Source: Halichoerus grypus
Lineage: Eukaryota > Chordata > Mammalia > Carnivora > Phocidae
Assembly (NCBI RefSeq): GCF_964656455.1
Contig: NC_135712.1
Span: 68,391,239-68,455,238, forward strand
DNA length: 64,000 nt
Reading direction: 5' to 3'
Positions within the stretch are counted from its first letter, which is position 1. Every line of letters begins with the position of its first letter. The notes under the pieces were generated by a model. That model was given only the letters and a program-made list of their open reading frames with translations. It was not told the origin of the DNA and did no database searches. Of the stretch, positions 1 to 50,637 are shown in pieces. A program made the translations under genes and the position numbers.

Positions 1-535
1 GCTTTAAATAAATAGCAAACCTTATAACAGTTTTTTTCAGAGGGAAAAAAAAAAACCCACCTAAATGCAGTAAGCTCTACAAGTCCTTAGGCTACCAGGG
101 GTCTTTTCTTAACCAATTTCCAGTGCTGTTTTTCTTTGCCTTATCATGGTTGAGGAGCTACTTCTGCTATCCTCAGACCCACCTTCTTCCCTTCACGACA
201 AAGCTCTTCCGGGCCCTTGTCTCCCAGCCTGGGGACCAGCCCGCTGTCCTGAGATAGGAGAGGCTCGAACGTGGGAGCTGCTGGAGAGCTGGAGCCCACA
301 CCTCCCGGGCCTTGCTTACATTTCCGGTCAGAAGCTGTCCCTCCCTGGCATTTCTTGAAGGTGCGGGGGAGGGGTCATTCTCTTGTGGGAGGTCTGTAGA
401 TGAGCCTAGAAAGAGAGGGAGGAGGGTAGAGTAAAGAAAGGCTCTTCTGTCTGTTCTACTGTTACTCCAGAGATTTTTCTGCCTCAGTTTCCCTCAGCTC
501 TCTAGATTCTAGCATGATCCAAAACCTGAATCTCC

Positions 536-755
536 GGGACACCTGGGTGGCTCAGTCGGTTAAGCGTCTCTCTGCCTTCAGCTCAGGTCATGATCCCAGG
601 GTCCTGGGATGGAGTCCCGCATCAGGCTCCTTGCTCGGTGGGGAGTCTGCTTCTCCCTCTGCCCCTCCCCCCCCAGCTCATGCTCGTACTCTTTCTCTCT
701 CTTTCAAATAAATAAGTAAAATCTTAAAAAACAAAAACAAAACAAAACAAAAAAA
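536..755 (+). mobile_element. CAN SINE (tRNA-derived), + orientation
   Basis: The head resembles the carnivore CAN SINE (GGTGGCTCAGTCGGTTAAGCG), followed by a CT-rich body, an AAATAAATAA segment and an A-rich tail of AAAAC units. A likely target-site duplication, with one base inserted in the second copy, is CCTGAATCTCC just before 536 and CCTTGAATCTCC just after the tail. Retrotransposed by L1 machinery; no coding capacity. Confidence 0.92.
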
Positions 756-1755
756 CCTTGAATCTCCTCTCCTCCAATCCAAAAGGTAATAATTTTATTT
801 CTCAGAATATCATTTAAATATTCTTTCCTTTTTCTTAAAATTAATCAAGCTTCCCTGATCTTGGAGTTTCAAAACGCAATCTTAGGATAAAAGATGAGCA
901 AGTGTTTACTTCTTTGAACATCTCCTTTGTTTCCATATCTTACCCAACGTAAGTCCCTCCTCCCCACAGGACCTTTCCTGCCCATGACAACCCACCTTCC
1001 TTTTTTTCCTGTTTTAAAATTCCTGCAGTGTTAACTCCACATACTTCTCATGTTGACATTCAATTTCATAATGCCCTGAGTTATTTAACCACTCTGCATG
1101 ACAATCTTGTCCCCTCTAGAGATATAGACTGTTTGGGGAAAATGAGTATCTTTTTCTCTTCTTTTATTTACCCCCCAAGCCTGTCCCCACAGCCCTCTGC
1201 ACAATGGTGTAGACAGAGTAAGTGTTGAACAAACTCTTGCTGGAAATGAAATTAATCCAATACACATCAAAACTACACCTTACTCAGCCACATAATAGAT
1301 ACTAGCTTCATTAACTCCTCTCTCTCTTCTTATCTCTCTCTCTCTCTCTAATGGAAACTAAAGACAAGATCCTAGTGGTGAAAGGGACAGACTTTACTCT
1401 TAATCTGCTAATTGGATTTCTTTAGATCCTGGCATGTGCCACCTTAGCTGTTGACAAAGCCTACCTTCAGGCCAGTGCAGTGAAGGGAGAGAACGAGGTG
1501 CTGTGGTCCAGAAGCCAACAGGCTCTATCATTCACTTACAGGTGGTATGAACTTGGACAAGCCCTAAGCCTCTCTAAGCCTCAGCTTTTTTCATCTGTGG
1601 TTCAAAGAGATCCACACCACCTCCTTCCACCCACATTTTAGAGATGCTTTAAGACTCAAATAAGTCTCAGATGTTATGTTAACATATTCTGTGACCTGAT
1701 AAAGGGCCGTATTAATGCACGAGATGCTTAACAGTAATCATGTTGGCTAACATAT

Positions 1756-1966
1756 ATTGCTTCCTGAGCTCTTAATGTGAGCACCACGTCCCGGGCACTG
1801 TTCTGAGCATTCTACATTGTCAACTCATGAGATGCTCACAACAACCCTATGATGGAGGATTATTATGATCCCTATTTTGCAGATAAAGGAACTGAGGCAC
1901 AGAGGATTTAAGTAGTTTGTTCAGGACCTCCCAGCTAGTGACAGAGCTGGGCTATAAACCCAGGCA
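1756..1966 (-). repeat. MIR-type ancient SINE, reverse orientation
   Basis: It reads as the reverse complement of the MIR core: GGGCACTGTTCTGAGCATTC, then CTCACAACAACCCTATGA, then GAACTGAGGCACAGAGGATT and a segment ending AACCCAGGCAG. Divergence is typical of an old mammalian-wide element. Confidence 0.75.
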
Positions 1967-2067
1967 GGCAGTGAGGTATCTGTGGCTGCTGTGAAGAAAA
2001 GGGGATGGGAGTGAAAGGCCATGAGAGTAAATGGAATCTAGTAACATGAGACCATCTTTTGGGACAG

Positions 2068-40804
<38,737 letters not shown>

Positions 40805-42394
40805 GTAGGACAGTGTCCCAACCTTCCTTCCCCTAAGACTTCTTGTTGGCTTCACCACCCCTGGAGAATTAGCCCCAGAGGAATTTCTCCCACTATGGAA
40901 CCCAACCTCAGGAGTCAGTTGTCTCTTTGTGCCAGCCAAAGTGGAAAGAGCAGGGCTGGAGGAGGTGTGTCACAGTGCGGAGATGTTGTCTGGGTGGATA
41001 GAAGACCAGGTGACCAGCCAGACCTCTCCTGTCGTGGGAGTTTAGCAGAAGTGATGAGGGTGTGGCAAGGGTGAAGGATGAGAGGGTCTGGGTCTCCTGT
41101 CCTCCGGAGATACCCCGCCTGGGCTGCTTGGGTGGCTCTGCCTCCTGGGAAGCTGGACCTCAGGGGCTGAGGCTGGGATGGTTTCCTGAGACCTTAGTGG
41201 CTGTGACTGGCTCATATTTATAATGATTGAATAGGCTCATCTAAAGTTAGACCAAGACCAATGATTTGGCAAATGGCCACAGAGATGCTGGTTGGTAGGG
41301 GCCTCTTCTCTGAAGGGGCTCCAGTGGAAAGGATGCCTTCCTCTGGCCAGAGTATCGGGGTTCAGTTCCTGAGGGGCAGAGGACCAAGAAGTGGTGTGGG
41401 AAGCAGCTTGGAGGGATGTAGTAGTCTTTTCGAGAAAGCCTGGTCACTTGGTCTATTATATTTTGGAGCAAGTAAGCAGAAGGTAGGAGTTCTGAAGGAG
41501 AGTACAAGAAAGGAGTAGCGAAGACCCAGTGTATTTGTTCAAGCCAGGGGAAGAATTCAGCTGTCTAAATTTGGCAGGAATGGGAAGATTTTTGTCTCCA
41601 GCTCTACTCTCATTTGCTTACCTCAGGGTCAACGAGTATGAGATGATCTTTTGCTGCATGTTAGTGATTTTATGAATGAAGGGATGGAATTCCAAAGATG
41701 ATTTGGCCCTAGTCTATCAAGACCTAGTTGGTGTTGGTCTAGTCCTTCAGCCTTAGGCAACAGACTGTGTCCTTGCTTCATTTTTGTTTTCTATGTTATG
41801 GGGTTTTTTTGAAGATGATCTGAATTCATTAGGATTTTTCCTAATTTTTTTTTTCTTACTGGGATAAAAAAAAAAAAAAGACTGTGCCCCAGACCTTCCA
41901 AGATCACGGTGCTAAGTCACGCTCTAGACTAGTATTCAAGAACACTCAAGGTAATTCTGTCTGACATCCTGCCTTCAAGTTTCTAAGCCATTTTTGACTA
42001 TCAGAGTGGATGGAAAATTGTTTTTTTCCACTTGTAAAAACATACAAAGAAAACTATTCCTGTACTTTCCTTTCTCCTCTGATCTGTTGTTTAGAAATGT
42101 AACCTAGAATATCCTATGAATGAGTGTTTCTTTTTAAACAGTCAGTGGGTGGGAAGCACAATGCAACATTTCCCACGTTCAGAGAGAGGCTCTTAGTTTC
42201 ACGGTCCAGGGGACCCATCCCTTCCAGCTGCTACTGCATCTTCCCACAGCCCTGACTTAACACAGCCCCCGGTGCCAGAGCCATTTGTCTTGTCTTCGGC
42301 TCCAGCCGTTCCTTGTCTTCTGGCAAGGTAAGTGAGGCCAAATTAGAACACTTCCGATGGCAGGCATGTCACAATTCATGAAGAATCCTGGTGA

Positions 42395-42525
42395 CTTACA
42401 TATTATTCCATAAATAAGGAAACTGAGGCCTAGAAAGATTGAGTAACTCACCCAGGAAAATTCTAGTAGTTCGTGGAAAAGCAGGAACTAGCACCCAGAT
42501 CATTCTGCTTCACTGTCATGTTTTT
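42395..42525 (-). repeat. MIR fragment, reverse orientation
   Basis: ATTCCATAAATAAGGAAACT then GAGGCCTAGAAAGATTGAGT and AACTCACCCAGG follow the reverse MIR core. Confidence 0.68.
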
Positions 42526-43689
42526 TCTCTCACTCCAAAGGTCAAGGCGTTGTACTCCCAATGCTAGGATGAACTCAGCTGGTCAGTCTTTCTGCACATT
42601 CCACAAAAACATTAATCACATATTCTTGAAAAAGCACCCACCACGTGCCAAGCTCTGTGCTGGATACTGTAGAGAGATGTGGGTTATTTGTTGAATGTGA
42701 ATCCTTATTTGTGTAATTCTCGTTCGATGTGTGTCTCTCTAGCCAGGCTGTTAAGCCTTGATGAGGGCAAGGTTGTCTGTCTGCTTCACTGCTGTCCCTG
42801 GCCCGCAGCACACACAGATGCTCAGGAAAGGCTTGTGGGATCAATGAACAGAGGGAACACAGTCCCTGATCTCAGGAAATTCCAGTATCAGGAGGCAGCT
42901 AAAACAGCTGGTTGGAAAGCAGCCAGATACACAAACATTGTATTTTTAAATATGCTCAAGAAGCCTCGAAGTTTCCTTACCTCCAAGCAGAAAGCAATAG
43001 TCAGCTGGAGAACCTGGCTTGTTTGGGAACACGAACCCCCAACTCCCTTCTCAGGCCCTGGGAAACATGGGTAGTGGGTCTGGGGATGATGGGAGATTCT
43101 GTGTTCTATACAGGAACCCTGAAGAATCACCTAGAAGTAGTCACACTTTCAGAATAAAACAGAGGGCCTATCTGTGACCACGTACTATAATTTAGAATGT
43201 TCTTACTCTTCTGACACAGAACAGTAATAACAGGACAGCCATGTGCCCTCCTTCACCTACACTCCCCTTCCTCAGGCAAACCAGTAAGTGGTATCTTTGA
43301 GTTCAGAGATGTATCAACAGTGTTAAATTTTCCCCTAACTGTACCAGAAAACCAGGAGACTGGTCTCTGTTGCTTTCCAAGTGGTCAGGTGAACAGACTC
43401 TGAAGAAGAGCAAGATAACAAAAATGGACTGATTCAGGGAAACCGAACCACATTCAAGAGAAGGGCAAAGAGGGGCAGCTGTGGGGAGGGAATAGGGCAG
43501 AGTCCCTCCGCAGGGATCAGGGTCATCTTCACAATGGGTTCTAGAAAAGACCCCAGTCTTCGTCTTCTAATCCAGAAGAAGAGAACAGTGGCAGGGCTAT
43601 GCTGGGTAGATGAGGAAAATGTAAGCATTAAAGAATCACAGCTTCGGGGCCCTCGGGTACCTCTCCAATCACCTTGTGTGTATTTTGTG

Positions 43690-43845
43690 TGCTGTGGTGG
43701 GGTGGAAGGAGTTTGGGCACACTCAGGTTCAAATCCCAGCTCTGGTGGTTACCCTCTGTGTCCTGTTGTGTGAGTTACTGCGCCTTAATTTCCCTATCTG
43801 TAAGACAAGCACATTTACTTGCCACCTGTTAGACATTCAGTAAGG
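43690..43845 (+). repeat. MIR fragment, + orientation
   Basis: CACTCAGGTTCAAATCCCAG, GCTCTGGTGGTTACC, GTGAGTTACTGCGCC and TTTCCCTATCTGTAAGACAA are MIR landmarks in the right order. Confidence 0.75.
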
Positions 43846-45965
43846 GTTAATTTCCCACGACTATTGGAGGGAAAACGAAAGTTTAGACGCTCTGAATAAG
43901 AGTACACAATTATTTCACAACCTGTGAGGATCTACTTCTTGAGTAGAGTTCTGCCGTCTTCCTTCAGTGGCTAACTGACAGCAGATTCTTGTCCATACTA
44001 CACCTAAAGGCAGGTAGCTTCAACTTACCTGTCTATAAACAGAGCAACTCTACTCCTCTTTCCATTTGCTAGCCCTTAGGATCTAAGGCTTAGATATTTA
44101 TTGTTAGCATTGGCTCATGGGTTATTTTACTAGTTAATGGATTATAATCCATTACTGTCAGGTATTCATTTTAATCCTCAAGTTGTACCATCTTGGGCTA
44201 GTGGCAACTCCTGGGCTTGAGATATTTGAAGATGGTTGTCTTGTCTTCTCTCCTAATCTTCTGTCTAGAAGTCCTCAGTTTCTCCAGCTGTTCCTTATAT
44301 TAATGTATTTTCATGCCCTACCGTATCCTGGCTGCCTTCCTCTGGATTTCCTTCAGTGTGGAATGATCGAAATAAAGTGGGGCCTCCAGAATGGTACCTG
44401 ATCCTACAGATGTGATTAACTAATACACATTCAGCTTCTTGTTCCAGGGCTACTCTGCCTAGTTTCCTCCCTGGTACATGTGTCTAGTAGTGGTATTCAG
44501 TGTTGGCTCATAAGCTCTCCATGCCTGCTTTCACTGGCTGCCCTGGTTGCACAGCTCGTTTAATAACCTGAGTGTTGGCGTACTTTGTATCTATTAGATT
44601 TTCTCCTGTTTAGTTCCATCCCAGCATTCTAGCATATTTTGAATATAAATTATTTTTTTGTCCAGTATGTCAGCTGCATCTCCCAGCATTATCAGATAAA
44701 CATACCTTCTATGGCTTCATCCAAATTCTTGCTAAAAGGACAGGATTGAGGGCAGAAGACCAATGCCCGGCCCCTTTTCTCTACAGCAGAGGATCTGGGG
44801 TTGCTTCCTTGCATTGTAAATCCTCCTATGATGAGGAATCAGTCTAATATTGCTAGTTCTTCACTAAATGCTGACAAAACCAGCAAGGGTGCTTCAGGAA
44901 ATAGCATTAATCACTTTCTCCCAAATTGCTTTGGTTTAACCCTCAATGGTTCTGCATAGTTAAGTTCTAACTGTACCTGTCCCATGCAAAAATCTTATTG
45001 CTGTGAAGGCAGATGGTTGTGCTTGCTTTGTTTGATTGCGCTCTGAGCCCCTTTCTCTTCTTGTCCAAAAATATGCTCCTGCCCTTCTGGGCACTGTAGA
45101 GAGTGTTTTGCCTGTATGTGTATTATGAAGCGGTGGGACTTTGTAACCATACTTCAAAGAAATACAGAGTTACAGAATTCCAGTGAAGTGAGCCTGAGTA
45201 ATGAGGTGGCAGTGAAGAAGTATCTTGTTTAACATGATGGATGTCTGCCGAATAATTTCCAGCTAATGGTACAGAAGCGGCCGCCTGCACTGTGCTGGTC
45301 CCTGTGCGTCTATTTACTGTTTAGGGTAGGCGTGCTGGGCCGCTCAATAAATGCTTATTGAATTGAATACTACAAACCCATCCTTGTAGATACTCTCCAT
45401 CAAAACATCACTATGAATTTCTAGACATGTCCAGGCTGGAGACAGGGAAGTCGAAGTGAAATTGAGTTGCGAGATGCTCTTCTACGTAAAAATTCTAAAG
45501 GCAGAAAATGCTGCTGGAACATCCCAGGGCTGACTGTTTTAAATGAAGAATTTTAGTAACAAGCTAATGTGATCTAAGATACAAGGTGGGCTGGTAATGG
45601 CAATGTGCCAAATGGGGACAGGGAAATGTGTGAAGAAGCCTGGAGATTTCAGGATCTAACTTAATAGTTTTTCAGCCATATAGTCAAATCAGTGGGTCAT
45701 GGCCAAAATTTTGTTTCACTGATTGATAAGGAAGGGTCAGCTTAGAGACAGTGAGGGCCCAACTAAGGGGAAAGTCAAAGGATGCCTACAGATGATACCT
45801 ATAACAAGTGTGGGGCAGCCTGGCTGCAGGAGCCTTCTGAGAATAGACTTCCCTAGAGCCTCATCTGGTTTATCAGAATTTGGTAATCCTGACGCCTACA
45901 TCTTGAGAGCACTTAGCAAGCTACTAGGTGTAAGGGCTGTAGTCAGAGAAGGTTCGGCACTTGAA

Positions 45966-46028
45966 GGTGCATTGGTGAGGGCCCAGCCCCTACCACTGGT
46001 GCATTGGTGAGGGCTCAGCCCCTGCCGT
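45966..46028. repeat. 32-bp direct duplication
   Basis: GGTGCATTGGTGAGGGCCCA at 45966 recurs as GGTGCATTGGTGAGGGCTCA at 45998, with matching continuation (GCCCCTACC versus GCCCCTGCC). A two-copy tandem duplication. Confidence 0.9.
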
Positions 46029-47478
46029 GATGCAATGATTCTGCATGAAAGAGTGTCTGGAGCAGAGGAGACATGTGATGGGTCCCCGTCTGGGTTACTG
46101 CCTGGCACTCCCATGCAAGAAAATGGACAACATGCTTCCTAGAGTGTTAAGGACCCACAGATCACTGGGTTTGGCACTGAAGAGATAACCAGACATCTGG
46201 AAATGTGGAGACTCAGCAGTGTCAGGACTAATAAACATCCTATCAGTTCCCACAAGGAACTGATTCTTTGCTTGACAAATTGTTAAAAACCATCAAGATG
46301 GTCCACCCAAGGCTGAGTGTCCAGAATGCAGTTGTGACAGCTCGTTAGATTTAGCTGTGGCGCCAGAGCTGATGAACCACCTGCTGGAGATCCAGCCCAT
46401 TAAATGCATTCTACTAAAAGCAACAGAAAATGTGATGGGGAGATCCCTCAGCACTTCTGCTACTCTCCCCTTTGTCTCAGTGGGGCTAAGGGCCCTAAAA
46501 TGGTTCTTTATAGGGAGAGATTCATGTTACATCCTATCTAGTAACAAAACACTTTCTAACCCCTGAACAAATGAGAAGAGTACATAATGGTACTTCCAGT
46601 TACCAGGGCTTGGAGAGGATGTATCAGAAATCTAAACTTGACTTTATCAGCGAAGCGGTCCTGAGACTCAGTCACACCCCACCTCAACAGTGCAGTGGGT
46701 CAGAATTGCCATGTGAATCCTAGGTAGAGGCATCCTGATTCTTCTCAAGGACTCGCTGGTCACTCCAATATGGGAAAAATGCCATCTCCACTTTCAAATT
46801 TTAAGTGCAAATTGTGGTTTCCCCCCGAGTGTTCAGAATAACCCAAGCCCAGGACTAGGTCTGAAAATAGCTTTTGTTCCTAGTTCAGTTCCTGTGGTGG
46901 GCAGAGGGGGGGACCTAGGGTGGGGGGGAGACAGGCACCGGTGGGCAAGGTCCAGCAGGGGATTTTCCTGCTTCCCCCCAGAAACACTGCTCCGTCCTCT
47001 TCTGAGCGGCGTTCAACACAGTACCAACGTGCTGGCTTTTCGGAACAAACTGATAAAGTGCGAGGAGTTGAGGTTGCAGGTTTTCCTCTAAATGAGAAGT
47101 TCCTCAAATGAGTGACTGGCTTCCAGCTATTGCCTATGACCAAAGGCTGTGAAATCCACTTTGCTGGAAAACTCAACCTGGGTTCACGGGGCAAAATCAC
47201 GATGGCAGTATTTTACCTAATATTTTGAATTGATACTCCATAGCTTAAAAACCTCCCTTGAGAGACCCTCTTTTTAAAGTTGCCGATCATCTGGAAAAGC
47301 AAATGCATTTCATAAGCGACAGCAGCCCACGAGTCTCGTGCTGCACACGGGCCGATTGCAGAGAGGCCCAGAAGTGCTCTGAGGATGCTGGGAGCATGGC
47401 AGCCGCAAGGCATCTCCTCAGTTCTAGAGGCGCAGGGCCCAGGGATCGGTCACAGAAATCGGGAAACTGCAAACGGTG

Positions 47479-47630
47479 ATTTGCCGGTAGATTAGATCTG
47501 TGTGTGGTAGCTGGTAGATTTGCCGGTAGATTAGATCTGTGTGTGGTAGCTGGTAGATTTGCCGGTAGATTAGATCTGTGTGTGGTAGCTGGTAGATTTG
47601 CCGGTAGATTAGATCTGTGTGTGGTAGCTG
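47479..47630. repeat. 39-bp tandem repeat, 3.9 copies, apparently perfect
   Basis: The unit runs ATTTGCCGGTAGATTAGATC then TGTGTGTGGTAGCTGGTAG. Three full copies and a 35-bp fourth show no difference. Because 39 is divisible by three it keeps a minus-strand frame open (47287-47718), which is not a gene. It lies about 650-800 bp upstream of the TATA-like motif at 48281. Confidence 0.97.
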
Positions 47631-47734
47631 CGGGGGTGGCCACAGGCCAGAGCTGAGTAGGGGTGAGTTTGGACCTTGGAAACAGAAGCTCGGGGAAGAA
47701 AGGAACTGTACAGGTCATCTATCCCTCTGCCTTC

Positions 47735-47840
47735 ATGGACACGTTTAAAAGAAACAAAGTGACTTGCTCAGAGTCACAAAGCCCGTTAGTTAATGGCAGA
47801 CCCGGGCCTGAACCCCAGCTTAATCTCCTGCCTGTTAAAT
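47735..47840 (-). repeat. MIR fragment, reverse orientation
   Basis: GTGACTTGCTCAGAGTCACA, AGTTAATGGCAGACCCG and GGGCCTGAACCCCAG correspond to the reverse MIR 5' part. Confidence 0.62.
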
Positions 47841-48280
47841 TGGGTTAAAAACATAGTACTTTTGTAGCAACCCTGATCGTGTAACTTTTAGAACCTTGGA
47901 AGCAAAACGAAACACTACTGTTACCCCCTTCTCAGACAGCCTCTGCACCCCCCTGCCCTGGCCCGTGCCAATCTGTGATGACCCAAGGAAATTACACGGT
48001 GGCTCCAGAGCCCAGTCGAGCACCTCTGGGCTGGCATGCAGCAGAGCAGGGAAAGATAACTTCCCAAGCACGAATGCCTGTCAGACTCTTTGATACCAAG
48101 AACTTGTGACTCATAGAGTGGCCTTGGTGGGAGAGGGATTCTGCCCTAGACAGAGTCTTCAGGCCTCTCAAGGCAACTTCTTGGTTGGGCTCTGCGAGTT
48201 TGGCAGCGAGCACTGAGTTGTGACAAGGCTGATCCCTGCCTCCAAGCTGCCTGGGAGCAGTGAGTCCTGCCGCAGCCCAG

Positions 48281-48290
48281 CATAAATATG
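48281..48290 (+). promoter_or_regulatory. TATA-like box of a candidate internal promoter
   Basis: CATAAATATG, preceded by a G+C-rich segment (GTCCTGCCGCAGCCCAG) and followed by an A/T-rich stretch. A start site 25-30 bp downstream would leave a leader of about 40 nt before the ATG at 48350. Sequence-only inference. Confidence 0.3.
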
Positions 48291-48349
48291 AACTCTGTTT
48301 TTTAAAAAATCTCGGTGGAAGGAAAAAGCAAATTTGAGAGCAAGCCAAG

Positions 48350-48397
48350 ATGTTAAAGTGGATTAGCTGGCGACAGTCCAAGGCAAACAAGACCCAA
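48350..48397 (+). CDS. Candidate alternative first coding exon of KALRN (16 codons)
   Basis: An ATG opens a 16-codon frame, M-L-K-W-I-S-W-R-Q-S-K-A-N-K-T-Q, that ends exactly at a strong donor, CAA|GTGAGT. The ATG has A at -3 (CAAGATG), a favourable context. The exon ends in phase 0, the same phase as exon L, so it could splice in frame to the same downstream exon and begin an isoform lacking GEF1. Kalirin is known to use several promoters, including an internal one for the Duet form; I do not recognise this peptide as one of them. Without transcript data it remains a prediction. Confidence 0.35.
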
Positions 48398-48637
48398 GTG
48401 AGTATGCCTCCCGCCGGACACATCCTGCTCGGGAGGAGGGGCATGAGTGGGGAGATGGCACAGGTTGGGGGGCCAAGGGCAGAGAGAGAAGTGGCGGCTC
48501 TCAGAGCAAGGATTTTACTGGCGTATTCTGCACAGACCTCTTGGCATACCACTTACCTTTTTTTCTCCTGTGTCAGTTAAAAGGTTCTTTTAGTGCAGAA
48601 CAAAATGACTGTGAATGCCTTATTAAAGCTAATGGTA

Positions 48638-48848
48638 GGGGCGCCTGGGTGGCTCAGTTGTTTTAGTGTCTGCCTTCAGCTCAGGTTGTGATCTCGGGGT
48701 CCTGGGATCAAGCCCCAGGTTGGGCTCTCTGCTCAAGCGGGGAGCTTGCTTCTCCCTCTCTTTCTGCCCCTCCTCCCCCACTCGTGTGCTCTCTCTCTTG
48801 CTCTGCTCTCTCTCTCAAATAAATAAATAAAATCTTTAAGAAAATAAA
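48638..48848 (+). mobile_element. CAN SINE, + orientation
   Basis: Head GGCGCCTGGGTGGCTCAGTT, GGGGTCCTGGGATCAAGCCC, CT-rich body and AAATAAATAAATAAAATC tail. AAAGCTAATGGTAGGGG flanks both sides (about 48625-48641 and 48850-48866). Confidence 0.96.
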
Positions 48849-50259
48849 TAAAGCTAATGGTAGGGGAAACAGGCTATGAGAAATATTGCTCTTAGCAAGT
48901 TGAGCTCGTGGGCGACTAGAAGTGACACCAGGAGTATGGTGTCTGGTGGTGAGCCGTCCTGGCCGGTACGAAAATTAACTCTTTCAGAAAATCCAAGCAG
49001 AAATGTTGCTGGAAATGAATATTTGGAGCCACAGCAGTGAGACTAGAATGGATGGAGCAGAGGAAAGGGGCTTCGAAGTGGTGGTTGTGCTTAAAGCTGG
49101 AGCTACCTGGAGCCATGAAAACATGACATAGGTTCTCTGTGCCCACAGCCTGGGATTCTTGGGAAAGGTCTGTTGGGTAGCAAGTGGGTAACTATTACCC
49201 TGTTTCTTGATCTTGAGCTTAGATTGGAAATGCTTGCTTTGGGTTTACCCACCTGGCAGCTTAGTGTCACGTCCTCACAGCTGATGGCTACTGCCCACCC
49301 GTCTGCCACGACCAGTGTAATGTAGTAGATAGAGAACGGGCGCGTGTGGGTCTCAGGATTTGTGGCACTGGAGTGAGGTGATGTGATCCTTATGCTAGAA
49401 AACAGGGCCTTGTCAAGAGAAGCCAGTGTGAACGTCCTCCATGGTGGCCCTCTATAAGGAGCCACAGTGAGGACGGGACTTGGGCTCCACGTGTGTCCCC
49501 CGGCCAGTAGGTAGGAGATGCCTTCTGAGGGGCAGCAGCCTGATTCTGCCCTGATAGCTCTTCCTGTTGAGAGAAAACTGCTAGAAGAAGATGCAGAAGA
49601 ACTATGCACAGGAGACCTGTGAGAGGTGTCCTTTCCCTAGCTTCAGGCAGACCCTCAGCCCTACCAGTCCCTCTTTGCATTCTTACCCGCCATGGGCCAC
49701 GCAGACGTGGCCCTGGCCATGCCGTGTATCAGAGCCGGGGGGGCAGGGTTCAACCTCCCCAGATGTAAGGACAGCAAGAGGAGTCTTCCCTGTTCAGAAT
49801 GTTCATCTCCTGTACTTTTCTTAACGCTCTATTTGGCTCCATTTGAAATTGGTAATTGCAGGGAGATGTATACACTGACTCCAAGCTCAGGCAAGCTGTT
49901 CCTCTAATCTGCGTGGCCTCTGCTGATGTTGGCCGTGGAATGCTTAGTGAGTGCTCCCTGAACACTGCTCTCAGCCTGTACCAATGGCAAGGGCTTCTCT
50001 CCTCTCGGAACTTGATGATGTCCTCAAAGGGAAAAAAACCTCTAGCTTTTACTATGTCTGTCTCCTGTCTCCTGCTAGCTCCTCTTTCAGCTACAGGAAT
50101 GGGGTTTAAAAAGTTGCATTTACTATTTGTTGTCCCTGACTTACATATACATATGACTTACATACACATGATTTAGTGAGCACCAGAGGAGATGTAAAAG
50201 GCATTGTCTTTTCTTTTCCTCGGGATTTTGATGGATGCCACCTTTTTATCTCACAAATT

Positions 50260-50345
50260 CATCAGCCATTTATTGAGCTCAGCTATGCAGCAGGCGCTGG
50301 TCTGGACACACAGGTCGTGGCAGTGACCAAAACAGAACACCTTGC
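50260..50345. repeat. L2-like ancient LINE fragment
   Basis: CCATTTATTGAGCTCAGCTA and GTGACCAAAACAGAACACC resemble the L2 3' segment 'tattgagcacctac ... gaacaaaacagac'. Confidence 0.5.
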
Positions 50346-50556
50346 TTTCCTGCTGGTGTGAGCCTAAACGTGCTCCATTTTAAGGCATTTGGAATCACTG
50401 GAACTGACTTTTGTCTCTGTGACTGATACCATTGCGGCTTTTATCTAAAAAGAAGTCAGCATTTCTTTTAAAAAGATCATTTGGGAACACTTGAAGGTAG
50501 TCCTGCAATTTTTAATTCCCTGATTCATAACCATTTCAAATTAGAATGCCAGATTT

Positions 50557-50562
50557 CTCTCC

Positions 50563-50635
<73 letters not shown>
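50557..50635. repeat. Compound (CT)n(CA)n microsatellite
   Basis: An imperfect CT run passes directly into a pure CA run of about 19 units. Confidence 0.97.

Positions 50636-50637
<2 letters not shown>

Larger units (their letters stand above)
1..2067 (+). other. KALRN: KALRN intron upstream of exon A (partial)
   Basis: Intronic sequence running in from the left edge, ending at the acceptor TTTTGGGACAG before 2068. It holds one CAN SINE (536-755), a CT-rich simple stretch near 1318-1350 and a MIR (1756-1966). The rest is unremarkable, fairly AT-rich DNA with no coding signal; open frames here are short and lack splice support. Confidence 0.85.

Noticed and set aside
536..660. tRNA-like A and B boxes in the CAN SINE heads
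   Set aside because: These are SINE heads derived from a tRNA, followed by SINE body and A-tail. No copy has a tRNA 3' end, so none is called as a tRNA gene.
47287..47718. 143-codon minus frame with repeated N-L-P-A-T-T-H-R-S
   Set aside because: Frame held open by the 39-bp repeat (divisible by three).
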